A stretch of DNA of 64,000 nt from Leptolyngbya sp. NIES-3755 (GTDB taxonomy: Bacteria; Cyanobacteriota; Cyanobacteriia; Leptolyngbyales; Leptolyngbyaceae). Position numbers and translations under genes: made by a program. Where the stretch lies: the NCBI GenBank assembly GCA_001548435.1, contig AP017308.1:3481030-3545029 (forward strand). The letters are read 5' to 3'. Positions 1 to 7,745 of this stretch are shown piece by piece (within the stretch, counting starts at the first letter, position 1; every line of letters starts with the position of its first letter). The notes beneath the pieces are model-generated. The model was not told the origin of the DNA. It made no database searches and was given only the letters and a program-made list of their open reading frames with translations.

Positions 1-940
1 TCACGAAATCGGTCGTCAAGTTCAAGTCTACGTCAAGTACGACGGACTGAACCCGACTGGAAGCTTCAAGGATCGGGGCATGACGATGGCGATCTCGAAA
101 GCGAAGGAAGCGGGAGCGGAAGCCGTTATTTGTGCAAGCACTGGAAACACATCAGCGGCAGCGGCAGCCTACGCCCGTCGCGGTGGAATGCGGGCGTTTG
201 TATTGATCCCAGATGGCTATGTTGCCTTGGGTAAATTAGCGCAAGCGTTGTTATACGGTGCAGAAGTTTTATCGATTAAAGGAAACTTCGATCGAGCTTT
301 AGAAATTGTGCGCGAGATGTCCCAGAACTATCCGGTGACGCTCGTAAATTCGGTGAATCCCTATCGTCTAGAAGGACAAAAAACCGCAGCCTTTGAAGTG
401 GTGGACGTGTTGGGGGATGCTCCAGACTGGCTCTGTATTCCGGTGGGAAATGCTGGGAACATCAGCGCGTATTGGATGGGATTTACTCAGTATCACCAAG
501 AAGGTCGATCGTCGAAATTGCCGAAAATGATGGGATTCCAGGCGGCAGGGGCGGCTCCCTTGGTGCATGGGGAACCGTTCACGCATCCTGAAACCTTGGC
601 GACTGCGATTCGGATTGGGAATCCAGCGAATTGGAATCGAGCGATCGCGGTTCGAGATGCGAGTCAGAGTAGCTTTAATGCGGTGACAGACGAAGAAATT
701 TTGTCAGCCTATCGCCTTTTAGCAGCAAATGAAGGAATTTTCTGTGAGCCTGCAAGTGCGGCATCGGTGGCAGGATTGCTGAAAGTGAAAGATCAAGTTC
801 CAACCGGAGCGACCGTTGTTTGTGTCTTGACTGGCAATGGATTGAAAGATCCAGATTCAGCGATTAAGTTCAGCGAGAACAATTTCAAACAGGGGGTCGA
901 TCCCGATTTGAGTTCGGTTGCGGGCGCGATGGGATTTTAA
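1..940 (+). CDS. thrC: threonine synthase, 3' part (5' end outside window)
   Basis: The reading frame is open from base 2, so the start lies upstream of the window. The product converts O-phosphohomoserine to threonine with pyridoxal phosphate, in the cytoplasm. The PLP lysine lies in the motif [11 protein letters not shown] near the visible start, followed by the fold-type II pattern [15 protein letters not shown] and the glycine-rich phosphate-binding loop [12 protein letters not shown]. The C-terminal LTGNGLKDP is typical of the family. A strong hairpin lies just downstream, so this is the last gene of its transcript. Family assignment is secure; about the first 60 to 70 residues are missing. 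Confidence 0.93.
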   Translation, partial: HEIGRQVQVYVKYDGLNPTGSFKDRGMTMAISKAKEAGAEAVICASTGNTSAAAAAYARRGGMRAFVLIPDGYVALGKLAQALLYGAEVLSIKGNFDRALEIVREMSQNYPVTLVNSVNPYRLEGQKTAAFEVVDVLGDAPDWLCIPVGNAGNISAYWMGFTQYHQEGRSSKLPKMMGFQAAGAAPLVHGEPFTHPETLATAIRIGNPANWNRAIAVRDASQSSFNAVTDEEILSAYRLLAANEGIFCEPASAASVAGLLKVKDQVPTGATVVCVLTGNGLKDPDSAIKFSENNFKQGVDPDLSSVAGAMGF

Positions 941-950
941 TTAATCGTTA

Positions 951-986
951 AGAGACGCGATTAAAACGACTACACTTCGCGTCTCT
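951..986. terminator. hairpin terminator between convergent genes
   Basis: Ten-base perfect inverted repeat AGAGACGCGA / TCGCGTCTCT with a 16-base loop. It lies between the thrC stop and the 3' end of the minus-strand gene at 994, so it probably serves both directions. There is no long T run, so the call rests on stem strength and position. Confidence 0.6.
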
Positions 987-993
987 ACGATCG

Positions 994-1458
994 TTAATCC
1001 GGTTGCCGTTCCAATGTTGCTTCCATCATGCTAGTAAGCGCATGTCCCGTCAGCACCGTACTCGACAAATAATATCGATCGTCATTCACCCGATACATCG
1101 TATCGAATCCGCTACGTCGTTGTCGATCGCCCAAAACCCAATGCCGCTGTACCAAAGATTCTGGCGCGATCCAGCCTTCCCCTTCAATCCGTCCTAACAG
1201 ACTGTGTTGCAGCACAAACGTATAGCGTCGATCGCCCGTGTCCAATCGTCCGCGATATTGCAGAGTAATCTCTTCTCGATCGTCATTCGGAAAGGTCAGC
1301 TTTGTGATTAGCGTGAACCAATCGTCACGGCTCCAAGCAACGAGAAGTTTTCCTTTAAGGGCGATCGGGAGTCCTTCTCGCTCTAGCCAATTTCCCTGGA
1401 GCGTCCAACGTCCTGGTTCCATTAAAAACGTGTGGTTCACGGCAAGTTCTCGGCTCAA
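994..1458 (-). CDS. conserved cyanobacterial hypothetical protein, 154 aa
   Basis: The predicted protein is soluble and beta-rich, without signal peptide or membrane segment. It has an N-terminal LMEPGRWTLQGNWLER segment and repeated amphipathic beta strands such as EITLQYRGRLDTGDRRYTFV, which recall a lipocalin-like or FABP-like barrel; that is inference. The first usable codon after an upstream stop is TTG at 1458, and the next in-frame ATG is 36 bases later. It is convergent with thrC and 28 bp downstream of anmK on the same strand, so co-transcription is likely. I do not recognise a function. Confidence 0.7.
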   Translation of the reverse strand: MSRELAVNHTFLMEPGRWTLQGNWLEREGLPIALKGKLLVAWSRDDWFTLITKLTFPNDDREEITLQYRGRLDTGDRRYTFVLQHSLLGRIEGEGWIAPESLVQRHWVLGDRQRRSGFDTMYRVNDDRYYLSSTVLTGHALTSMMEATLERQPD

Positions 1459-1486
1459 TGGCTCCCCATGCTACCACGTGGATCTT

Positions 1487-2602
1487 TTAACCTACGTGGT
1501 GAATTTCCCCTAAAAGTACGGGTTTCGGTGCGCCTGTCACCTCCGGGAGATTACCAGGGATCTCGTGATATCGCCAATACGCCAAAATTGCAAATGCGAT
1601 CGCTTCTTTAAAGTCCGCATTCAATCCCGCTTCGTCGGTGGTGATCACAGAGCTATCCGGTAATAACGCCTGAATTCGAGATTTGAGATAAGTATTCCGA
1701 CTACCGCCGCCGCCCACCAGAACGCGATCGGGTAATTGCGGTAAAAATGTTCTGTAACTGTGAGCGATCGAGGCTGCGGTCAATTCTGTTAATGTTGCCA
1801 AAATATCCGCTGGACTGAGATCCCCTGCATCTCTCAAACAGGCTTCTAAATATTCGGCTCCAAACTGTTCTCGTCCGGTCGATTTCGGGGGTGATTGCTG
1901 GAAAAAGTCTTGTTGTAACCATCGATCGACCAAAGTTTGATTCGGGCTTCCACTCGCTGCCCAATCCCCATTACGATCGTATTTCTGATCCGAAAATCGT
2001 GCGACTGCCAAATCGATCAGCATATTGCCAGGTCCCGTATCCCATCCCCGAATCGGCAATCCTGATTTCGGAGGCGGTAGATAAGTTACATTCCCAATTC
2101 CACCAATATTTTGCACACAGCAATGCTCGATCGGGTGTCTCAGTAATGCTGCATCAATGGGCGGAACCAGTGGCGCACCTTGTCCCCCGATCGCGATATC
2201 TGCGGCTCTAAAGTTACTGATGGTTGCGATTTTTGTTTGATGTGCGATCGCGGCTCCCCGTCCAAGCTGCAAACTATAGCCCAATCGCTCGGCTGGAGGA
2301 CGATGAAACACGGTCTGTCCATGTGAGCCGATTAGAACGGCTGGAGTTTGATTGTCCTGAATTCGGAGTGCCGCTTGCGCGAATTGTTCAGCAATCTCAT
2401 CATCGAGTTCTGCAAGTTCCGCGATCGACACAGCCGTTCCACTACAAACCGCAAGAATACGATCGCGCAGTTGAGCAGGATAGGGATACGTTTCGCCTGC
2501 AATCAAAGTCGCTTGTAAATTATCCGTAGAACCAGAAATTTCAACTAACGCAGCATCAATTCCATCGATCGAGGTTCCGCTCATTAAGCCAATTACACGC
2601 AT
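1487..2602 (-). CDS. anmK: anhydro-N-acetylmuramic acid kinase
   Basis: Length 371 residues, typical of the family. The N-terminus [16 protein letters not shown] is the AnmK phosphate-binding signature. [25 protein letters not shown] and VGGGGSRN follow in the expected order for the ASKHA kinase fold. The enzyme opens and phosphorylates 1,6-anhydro-MurNAc to MurNAc-6-phosphate in peptidoglycan recycling, in the cytoplasm. It lies 4 bp downstream of pyrB on the same strand, so the two are probably co-transcribed. Confidence 0.95.
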   Translation of the reverse strand: MRVIGLMSGTSIDGIDAALVEISGSTDNLQATLIAGETYPYPAQLRDRILAVCSGTAVSIAELAELDDEIAEQFAQAALRIQDNQTPAVLIGSHGQTVFHRPPAERLGYSLQLGRGAAIAHQTKIATISNFRAADIAIGGQGAPLVPPIDAALLRHPIEHCCVQNIGGIGNVTYLPPPKSGLPIRGWDTGPGNMLIDLAVARFSDQKYDRNGDWAASGSPNQTLVDRWLQQDFFQQSPPKSTGREQFGAEYLEACLRDAGDLSPADILATLTELTAASIAHSYRTFLPQLPDRVLVGGGGSRNTYLKSRIQALLPDSSVITTDEAGLNADFKEAIAFAILAYWRYHEIPGNLPEVTGAPKPVLLGEIHHVG

Positions 2603-2606
2603 CGAA

Positions 2607-3602
2607 TTATCCGACTTTGCCGCCTCCCATTAAGTACAAAAGCGCCATCCGCACCGCAACCCCGCTCGTAACTTGTTGAGAAATCAAACTCACGACTGGA
2701 TCATCCATCAAATCCGAACTAATTTCGACTCCCCGATTCACCGGACCTGGATGTAAAACTCTCACCTCTGGCTTACAGAGTTTTAGACGATCGCGGGTAA
2801 TCCCAAACTGTTGATGATACTCGCGCAAACTCGGCAGCAAATAACTCGTCATTCGTTCTTTCTGCAATCGCAACGTCATCACAAAATCTGCATCAATTAA
2901 TGCGGGTTCTAATGTCCAGTGAATGAACAACTTTCGAGAAATTTCTGGGTCACTCTCTTTCACAAACGCGGCGAATTCTTTTGGCAACAGAGTTGGAGGT
3001 GCAGCCAAATGAACTTCTGCGCCACTCGCGGTCAAACTCCAAATATTCGATCGAGCGACTCTCGAATGCAGAATATCTCCGACGATCGCGATTTTCTTGT
3101 CTTTCAACACGGTCGATCGAGGCTTTTCTACATCAATCAAGGAACAAATCGTGAACAGATCCAACAATGCCTGAGACGGATGTTCATGCTGTCCATCCCC
3201 TGCGTTCAGCACCCCAACTTTGACATTTAAGCGATCCATCTCATCTGCGATCGCCTGTGGCACCCCGGCTTCTTTGTGCCGAATCACCATCATGTCTGTT
3301 CCCATTGCCAAATACGTTTTTGCCGTATCGAGAATCGTTTCCCCTTTTGTAATCGAAGACGTACTGGCAGCAAAATTCAAGGTATCCGCGGATAACCGCT
3401 TTGCGGCAAGCTCAAAACTACTCCGAGTCCGCGTCGAAGCTTCAAAAAACAAATTCGCCACCACTTGCCCTTGTAGCGTCGGGACTTTCTTGGTACGGCG
3501 TGTTAGAACTTCCCGAAAACTACTTGCAGTTTGCAGAACGGTATCATATTCCGCAGGCGTGAAATCAGCAAGCGAGAGAACATGGCGACGATTCCAACTC
3601 AT
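2607..3602 (-). CDS. pyrB: aspartate carbamoyltransferase catalytic subunit
   Basis: The enzyme catalyses the second step of pyrimidine synthesis, joining carbamoyl phosphate and aspartate. The carbamoyl-phosphate loop STRTRSSFE, the [11 protein letters not shown] motif and LHPGPVNRG are all present in order. I start at ATG 3602 ([14 protein letters not shown]), where family similarity normally begins. Upstream starts at 3638 (ATG) and 3653 are in frame but add a cysteine-rich leader without a ribosome site. No pyrI-type regulatory subunit is adjacent. Confidence 0.94.
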   Translation of the reverse strand: MSWNRRHVLSLADFTPAEYDTVLQTASSFREVLTRRTKKVPTLQGQVVANLFFEASTRTRSSFELAAKRLSADTLNFAASTSSITKGETILDTAKTYLAMGTDMMVIRHKEAGVPQAIADEMDRLNVKVGVLNAGDGQHEHPSQALLDLFTICSLIDVEKPRSTVLKDKKIAIVGDILHSRVARSNIWSLTASGAEVHLAAPPTLLPKEFAAFVKESDPEISRKLFIHWTLEPALIDADFVMTLRLQKERMTSYLLPSLREYHQQFGITRDRLKLCKPEVRVLHPGPVNRGVEISSDLMDDPVVSLISQQVTSGVAVRMALLYLMGGGKVG

Positions 3603-3762
3603 ATAGCACGTCAACTGAGGGCATGACTCACTATTCATACCGCAAAACGACACAGAATCGACTTAAAATCTGAAATTTACTGCCGATCGACGGTCCAACT
3701 TCGATCGAAAATAAAAGATGTACAATGTTCCAAGTTTTGGTATGATATAAATCCTGTCATCT

Positions 3763-3849
3763 GGAGAGATGGCCGAGCGGTTTAAGGCGCAGCACTGGAA
3801 ATGCTGTGATGGGGTAACTTATCCGAGGGTTCGAATCCCTCTCTCTCCG
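3763..3849 (+). tRNA. tRNA-Ser (anticodon GGA), phage attachment target
   Basis: An 87-base class II tRNA. The acceptor stem is GGAGAGA/TCTCTCC. The anticodon stem CAGCA/TGCTG encloses the loop CTGGAAA, giving anticodon GGA (decodes UCC). It has a long serine-type variable arm and a T loop TTCGAAT with discriminator G. CCA is not encoded. Bases from 3773 onward are also the left attachment core of the prophage, so the present 3' part was probably supplied by the phage and keeps the tRNA functional. Confidence 0.96.
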
Positions 3850-3850
3850 T
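3773..3850 (+). repeat. attL core (78-bp direct repeat, copy 1)
   Basis: Identical over 78 bp to 45276-45353 and diverging on both sides. The segment covers tRNA-Ser from the D arm to one base past the discriminator. The core is unusually long but normal in kind for a tRNA-targeting tyrosine integrase. Confidence 0.92.
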
Positions 3851-3892
3851 ACTTTAGAGCAAAATAGCATTGCTTTCCTGACGATCCTTGAA

Positions 3893-3909
3893 AGCCATAG
3901 ATCAGCCAT
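3893..3909 (+). repeat. 17-bp arm repeat, left copy
   Basis: AGCCATAGATCAGCCAT, repeated exactly at 45164-45180 in the same orientation. Each copy is itself a spaced pair of AGCCAT. Lying 43 bp inside attL and 96 bp inside attR, the copies would flank the core in attP, as arm-type integrase or excisionase sites do. The role is inferred. Confidence 0.6.
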
Positions 3910-3984
3910 AAAAACATAAATACTGAGCTATGTGATTTATATAACCCAGTATTTATGTAAATTTTTATGACTACTTAGAAGGTT

Positions 3985-4194
3985 TCACTGAAGAGAATAA
4001 CCGATCGATAGACCAACCTCGCTTATCCCTGTATGCCCATTCTTCAGATCTCGACTTACAACTTGAGTGATTGCTCCGCATGTACAAAGACATTCCCAAA
4101 CAACTCGTCTACTTTTGTCACTTCCAAGTTCCTTGACCACGGTTAATCGACCAAACGTTTGTCCGATCAGATCACACTTGCATCCCATATTCAA
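3985..4194 (-). pseudogene. truncated HNH-endonuclease N-terminal domain
   Basis: 69 codons beginning CDLIGQTFGRLTVVKELG with ECLCTCG and RDLKNGHT. This is the zinc-binding N-terminal module that precedes HNH domains in free-standing phage endonucleases. The same module opens the gene at 14076. The conserved SCGC that should follow GHT is missing and the sequence runs into unrelated residues, with no HNH domain. It is a remnant at the extreme left end of the prophage, possibly left by an earlier homing or recombination event. Confidence 0.6.
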
Positions 4195-4344
4195 TTGTTC
4201 TTTTTATTTAGTTGATTGTTATTTGGTTTTAGAAATGTTGTGCCCGCTGTTTATCGATGCAGGAAAACATATCTTAACAATAGTTCGAGAAAAATGTTGG
4301 TACGGCTTCCTAATATAAAAGTACTGAAAACACGGTACTCAGAC

Positions 4345-4686
4345 ATGACAAAGAAGCGCCCCCGACTGTTGAAAGAGACTAAAAATCTGGCGATGCTGAT
4401 AGCGATGACCGTCCGAAATGAAATGGAAGACTTTCACTGCGAACATTTAACTGATGATCAAATGCAGGAATTAAATCCAATTATTAGAAACGCGATCGTA
4501 ACGGCACTATACGCGGCTAGAAACTACTCCGAAGATGCAGCCTCAATGGAGTGGGTCAACTTTCAATTCAGGTTGATTCCCGAATACTGGGAAGAACCTC
4601 AACTCACTGAAAGTTTTCTTAGATTAGCTAAATCACTCCAGAAGAAAGGCATCAATGAGTCCAAAGACAGTGCTCGTCTATCTTAA
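4345..4686 (+). CDS. hypothetical prophage protein, 113 aa
   Basis: ATG at 4345 gives MTKKRPRLLKETKNLAMLIA. The product looks mostly helical, charged and soluble, with no transmembrane segment, and has a serine-rich tail. An in-frame extension up to 4216 exists but has an unlikely composition. It is convergent with the small gene at 4683 and overlaps its stop by a few bases. I do not recognise a family. Confidence 0.5.
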   Translation: MTKKRPRLLKETKNLAMLIAMTVRNEMEDFHCEHLTDDQMQELNPIIRNAIVTALYAARNYSEDAASMEWVNFQFRLIPEYWEEPQLTESFLRLAKSLQKKGINESKDSARLS

Positions 4687-4859
4687 TCTTTGACTAAAAA
4701 ATCTTTGACTAAAACTTCAATCTCAATCGTTCCGTCTTCTTTGATCGTTTTGTTAATGATTAGTCCGTTCTCTTCTTTTGTCTCAGTTGAGACTACATCT
4801 GAATTGGAACTTGGCTGAATTACAGGTGGATACAGGTTAGGAATGTCGATTGGAATCAT
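4683..4859 (-). CDS. small hypothetical protein, 58 aa
   Basis: ATG 4859 gives MIPIDIPNLYPPVIQ followed by an acidic, beta-prone C-terminal half (KTIKEDGTIEIEVLVKDF). A TTG six codons upstream is less likely. It lies directly after the terminator at 4910-4936 on the same strand. No family is recognised, and coding status is plausible but not certain. Confidence 0.4.
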   Translation of the reverse strand: MIPIDIPNLYPPVIQPSSNSDVVSTETKEENGLIINKTIKEDGTIEIEVLVKDFLVKD

Positions 4860-4909
4860 GAAGCTGGCTCCATTCAAGAGAATTCGATTAGCTTAACTGA
4901 AACGCAAAA

Positions 4910-4936
4910 GAACCCCAACCTGTTTAGGCGGGGTTC
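4910..4936 (-). terminator. intrinsic terminator of the 58-aa gene at 4953
   Basis: Stem GAACCCC/GGGGTTC with a 13-base loop, followed on the minus strand by TTTTGCGTTT. It starts 17 bp after the stop at 4953. Confidence 0.65.
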
Positions 4937-4952
4937 CATTCAACCTACGTTA

Positions 4953-5129
4953 TTAGTCTCCTTCGATTGGCTTCTGAACAGGTTTAATCTGCGCTTCCAT
5001 CACAATTGGGGCAATACTCCGAGGAGCAATAATCGCATCAGGGTTTGGTTTACCCATCAACAGACCCCCAGTGAGAGATGCAGCCAAAGCGAGTTTCGAT
5101 AATAATGCAGCTTTAGTTGAACGAGACAT
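4953..5129 (-). CDS. small secreted or membrane-associated peptide, 58 aa
   Basis: ATG 5129 to TAA 4953. The peptide begins MSRSTKAALLSKLALAAS, a basic start then a hydrophobic stretch to about residue 26, which resembles a signal peptide. The rest is proline-rich (KPNPDAIIAPRSIAPIVMEA). It has its own intrinsic terminator, which supports a real transcript. Isolated in the prophage left arm, it could be a lysogenic-conversion gene; that is inference. Confidence 0.5.
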   Translation of the reverse strand: MSRSTKAALLSKLALAASLTGGLLMGKPNPDAIIAPRSIAPIVMEAQIKPVQKPIEGD

Positions 5130-5368
5130 TCAAGCACCAATAATTGGACAATTTTGATCCGAAGATCTCAACAAATCAATTATTTGATCTCCAGCCTCTG
5201 CGGTTTCCACTTGTGGAAGTTAGAGTTTAGGAGTTTTCCCTTGATGGGGGAAGTTTGAATGATTCCACTAATATAAAGTGCCAACTCTTTTCTCTCTCAC
5301 AGCTTTAAAACTTCTCAACTAAAAGATCTCGATCGACATAAATGATCGGATTAATTCACCCAATAAAA

Positions 5369-5389
5369 AACGAGCCGATTAGACTCGTT
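5369..5389 (-). terminator. intrinsic terminator of the Uma2 gene
   Basis: Stem AACGAG/CTCGTT with a 9-base loop. On the minus strand the stem is followed by TTTTTTATTGG. It lies 28 bp past the stop at 5417. Confidence 0.75.
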
Positions 5390-5416
5390 GATTGCTGAAT
5401 ATATAAAAGTCACTGT

Positions 5417-5974
5417 TTAAGTATTGATAATTCTCGATACCTCAATGCTCAGATCTGGAAAGGAGAGCGGCTGAATTATTCCATCTCTTAAAGTAAATTC
5501 AGTTTGGTATTCTCCATTCTCTGGATCTCTCATGACGATCAGTTCATTAGTTTGAATCTTGACAATCCAATATTCTTGGATACCTGACTCGGCATAAATC
5601 TTTGACTTTACTTCTAAATCCTTTTTCAATGTGGAGTCTGAATATTCGATTAACCAAAAGATGTTCTCTGGATAGGGATGATGCGATTTATATTCACGCC
5701 CTAATGGTTGACAAATCGCGAGATCTGGTTCAGGTTCACTTCCATTCGGTAAGGTGACTGGACCTGCTTGCCGTACTTTAGCTCTGTTGCCTAAAAGCTG
5801 AACCAAATACTCGTGACCTTCTTCGTTTTGAGTAAAGTGAGGCGGATTCTCAGGCGGCATTTCAATCAATTCTCCATTCAATAATTCGACTTTCTTATCA
5901 TCCAAAACACCGAGTTCGATCATCCGATGATATTCATCTAAGGAGAATTTTGTGTGAGTGATGGTTTCTGTCAT
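5417..5974 (-). CDS. Uma2 family (DUF820) restriction-fold protein
   Basis: 185 residues, the usual size for this very common cyanobacterial family with a PD-(D/E)XK fold. Seen here: FSLDEYHRMIELGVL at the start, VELLNGELIEMPP, EPDLAI (fold Asp), IFWLIEYSDSTLKKDLEVK (Glu and Lys of the nuclease motif) and YAESGIQEYWIV. Biological substrates of Uma2 proteins are not known. In cyanobacteria they occur in many copies and move with mobile DNA, which fits its place in a prophage arm. It is a single-gene transcript with its own terminator. Confidence 0.85.
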   Translation of the reverse strand: MTETITHTKFSLDEYHRMIELGVLDDKKVELLNGELIEMPPENPPHFTQNEEGHEYLVQLLGNRAKVRQAGPVTLPNGSEPEPDLAICQPLGREYKSHHPYPENIFWLIEYSDSTLKKDLEVKSKIYAESGIQEYWIVKIQTNELIVMRDPENGEYQTEFTLRDGIIQPLSFPDLSIEVSRIINT

Positions 5975-6148
5975 GGCTGATGAGTGAGGTTTGGTTCTAG
6001 TTTATTCGATCGATTCTTTTGAAGCCGCAAAACTGTTAAGACTCATGACAACTCTGCAACGTTGAGAAAAGAAGCGCTGAGTTATCTGTATTAATCCTGA
6101 CTGTACTGTACTGAGCCGTAGAAGGGAACATGCTATTCAATCTAGACT

Positions 6149-7000
6149 ATGCCAATCACACGAGATCTCAACACTGAATACAGACCAGCTCGGATTTTCA
6201 ACGCATCAGTACCTAATGCAAATCATATTCCAGAAACCGGATTCAGTGATCGAGAACTAGGACAACCTGAACTCCCTTCTACAATTCGGCGACCTATTAA
6301 AACATGGATGCCGATCACAGAGACTTTAGGACTACTATTTGCTGCGGTGATCTTTCAAAACACCCCTTCATTATTTGATCTCATCCGTTTAGGATTTCCG
6401 ATTATTTGGATATGGGCGCTCTTGAAGAAGCATCCTGAATACGAGAGAGAAAAAGTCAGAGCTGAACAAGAACATCAAGAAGCTGTCAGAGCAAAGAGAC
6501 ATTATGACGAAGTGACTCTTCCGACATGGATCAAACACACAAAACCACAAGCGTTACTTCAGAAGCGACAGGAGTGGGCATTGCATAACCTCAATATAGA
6601 GAAAGCCTGTCGTTTAAAAGGATGGAGAATTCATACCGAAGATGAAGTAGAAGAAACTAGACGTAATGGTTACATCGGTCGAGGAGAAGAGGAAGTAGTT
6701 CGAGCCATTAAGAAAACAGGTTTACAGGTAAGCCATCAAGTTCAAATTGAATCGTTCTACACAGCAGACATTCTGTGCTTCAATCCCGATTCAGGAAAAC
6801 TGTGTATTGTTGAAATTGACGGGGCACATCATTGCTACGAAGACAGGCAGATTTATTTAGATAACGGGAGAATGGAAAGCCTGTCGAATAGAGGCGTTCC
6901 CACTATTCGGTTTATCAATAGTTTCGCACAGCGTAATTCAACAACTTGTGCTGAATTTATCTGCAAGTTTCTGTCCAATCATTCGGAAGAATCACATTAG
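6149..7000 (+). CDS. membrane-anchored DUF559/Vsr-like nuclease
   Basis: 283 residues. The N-terminal 50 are polar. One or two hydrophobic segments follow at about 58-90 (ETLGLLFAAVIFQ and LIRLGFPIIWIWALL), then a charged helical linker. The C-terminal domain carries a PD-(D/E)XK-type pattern: GEEEVVRAIKKTG, ADILCFNPDSGKLCIVEIDG with Asp and Glu-x-Asp-Gly, then HH, as in DUF559 and very-short-patch-repair-like nucleases. Membrane attachment of such a domain suggests attack on incoming DNA, for example superinfection exclusion, but this is inference. A terminator lies about 104 bp downstream. Confidence 0.65.
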   Translation: MPITRDLNTEYRPARIFNASVPNANHIPETGFSDRELGQPELPSTIRRPIKTWMPITETLGLLFAAVIFQNTPSLFDLIRLGFPIIWIWALLKKHPEYEREKVRAEQEHQEAVRAKRHYDEVTLPTWIKHTKPQALLQKRQEWALHNLNIEKACRLKGWRIHTEDEVEETRRNGYIGRGEEEVVRAIKKTGLQVSHQVQIESFYTADILCFNPDSGKLCIVEIDGAHHCYEDRQIYLDNGRMESLSNRGVPTIRFINSFAQRNSTTCAEFICKFLSNHSEESH

Positions 7001-7103
7001 GGAACGCATAGAAGAAGTGAAGTTGAGATAAAGGAGACACTGAATCGATTGGTGTGATCTATGCTTCAAGAGCGGGCGCTTCTCCTTTGAGATATAGATC
7101 ATT

Positions 7104-7133
7104 GAGATCTGGAGAAATTCAGGTCTCTTTTTT
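7104..7133 (+). terminator. intrinsic terminator of the membrane nuclease gene
   Basis: Stem GAGATCTG/CAGGTCTC (one G-T pair) followed by TTTTTT on the plus strand. Confidence 0.75.
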
Positions 7134-7190
7134 CAGACTAATACTATTTCATAAAAGCTTTTCATTGCTGACTCTCGAATTTTGCGATTA

Positions 7191-7245
7191 AAAAGGAACT
7201 TTATTAAGTGTGGTGAAGTGCAATCAACTTAATAAAGTTCCTTTT
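7191..7245. repeat. 19-bp perfect inverted repeat
   Basis: AAAAGGAACTTTATTAAGT at 7191-7209 and its exact complement at 7227-7245, with a 17-base loop. Each arm contains one AAAG-NNN-CTTT site. It could act as a bidirectional terminator or as a binding site. Confidence 0.8.
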
Positions 7246-7315
7246 ATTGCTATTCGATTAGGATGCGGATGTGAAAAGGAGCTTTTAACTCCTGATCACC
7301 CTACCAACTATCACT

Positions 7316-7597
7316 TCAAATTTTTATCAAATCGCGTTCATCGATCCAGTTCCTACCACTTTTGATCGCATTCAGGATCACCCGATTAAAAACCATAGGA
7401 TTGAAGTACAAATCATCATTATCATCCACCAACGTAAAATATTGTTCAATACCTCTCCCAGTCTTCTTCTTTAGTTTTTCATTCCTATTTAACCAAGCTT
7501 TTCTTTGATTGAGCGACATAAAGGTGAATTGCTTGAGAGTGATGAGATCCGCGAGATCGTCGAATTCCGCGAGAATGTAAACGTCGTCGAGTGTCAT
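7316..7597 (-). CDS. 93-aa paralogue of the polymerase-like protein C-terminus
   Basis: Residues 36-86 (LNRNEKLKKKTGRGIEQYF then NAIKSGRNWI) align with the last 60 residues of the large neighbouring protein (WLKEKSGYGMEQFF then AAIDEGKQWI). The shared pattern is K-x-G-x-G-x-EQ-aromatic-F followed by AI-x-x-G-x-x-WI. It is on the same strand and downstream of that gene, separated from it by a 23-bp-stem hairpin. The function of the shared domain is unknown to me. Confidence 0.6.
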   Translation of the reverse strand: MTLDDVYILAEFDDLADLITLKQFTFMSLNQRKAWLNRNEKLKKKTGRGIEQYFTLVDDNDDLYFNPMVFNRVILNAIKSGRNWIDERDLIKI

Positions 7598-7642
7598 AAA
7601 GTAATAACCAATTTATTAGAGTTAAACAGTCGAATCATTGAA

Positions 7643-7711
7643 ATATCGAAAAGGTACTTTTGAACTTCGACTCAGAAGTTAAGCGACGGTTCAAAAGTAC
7701 CTTTTCGATAT
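7643..7711. repeat. 23-bp perfect inverted repeat between polymerase-like gene and its paralogue
   Basis: Left arm 7643-7665 begins ATATCGAAAAGGTACTTTT; the right arm at 7689-7711 is its exact complement, with a 23-base loop. Each arm holds an AAAG-NNN-CTTT site (7650, 7694). There is no T run directly after either arm, so a simple terminator is not the best reading. It lies 34 bp after the stop of the large gene and 46 bp before the start of the small one. Confidence 0.8.
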
Positions 7712-7745
7712 CTAACAAGAGCGAAGTAACCCGCCCTAAAATCAA

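Larger units (their letters stand above)
7001..7315. other. gene-free interval with two hairpins and motif sites
   Basis: No coding region is apparent. The interval holds a Rho-independent terminator (7104-7133), a 19-bp perfect inverted repeat (7191-7245) and three AAAG-NNN-CTTT sites at 7192, 7234 and 7275. It separates a plus-strand gene from a minus-strand gene. Confidence 0.6.
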
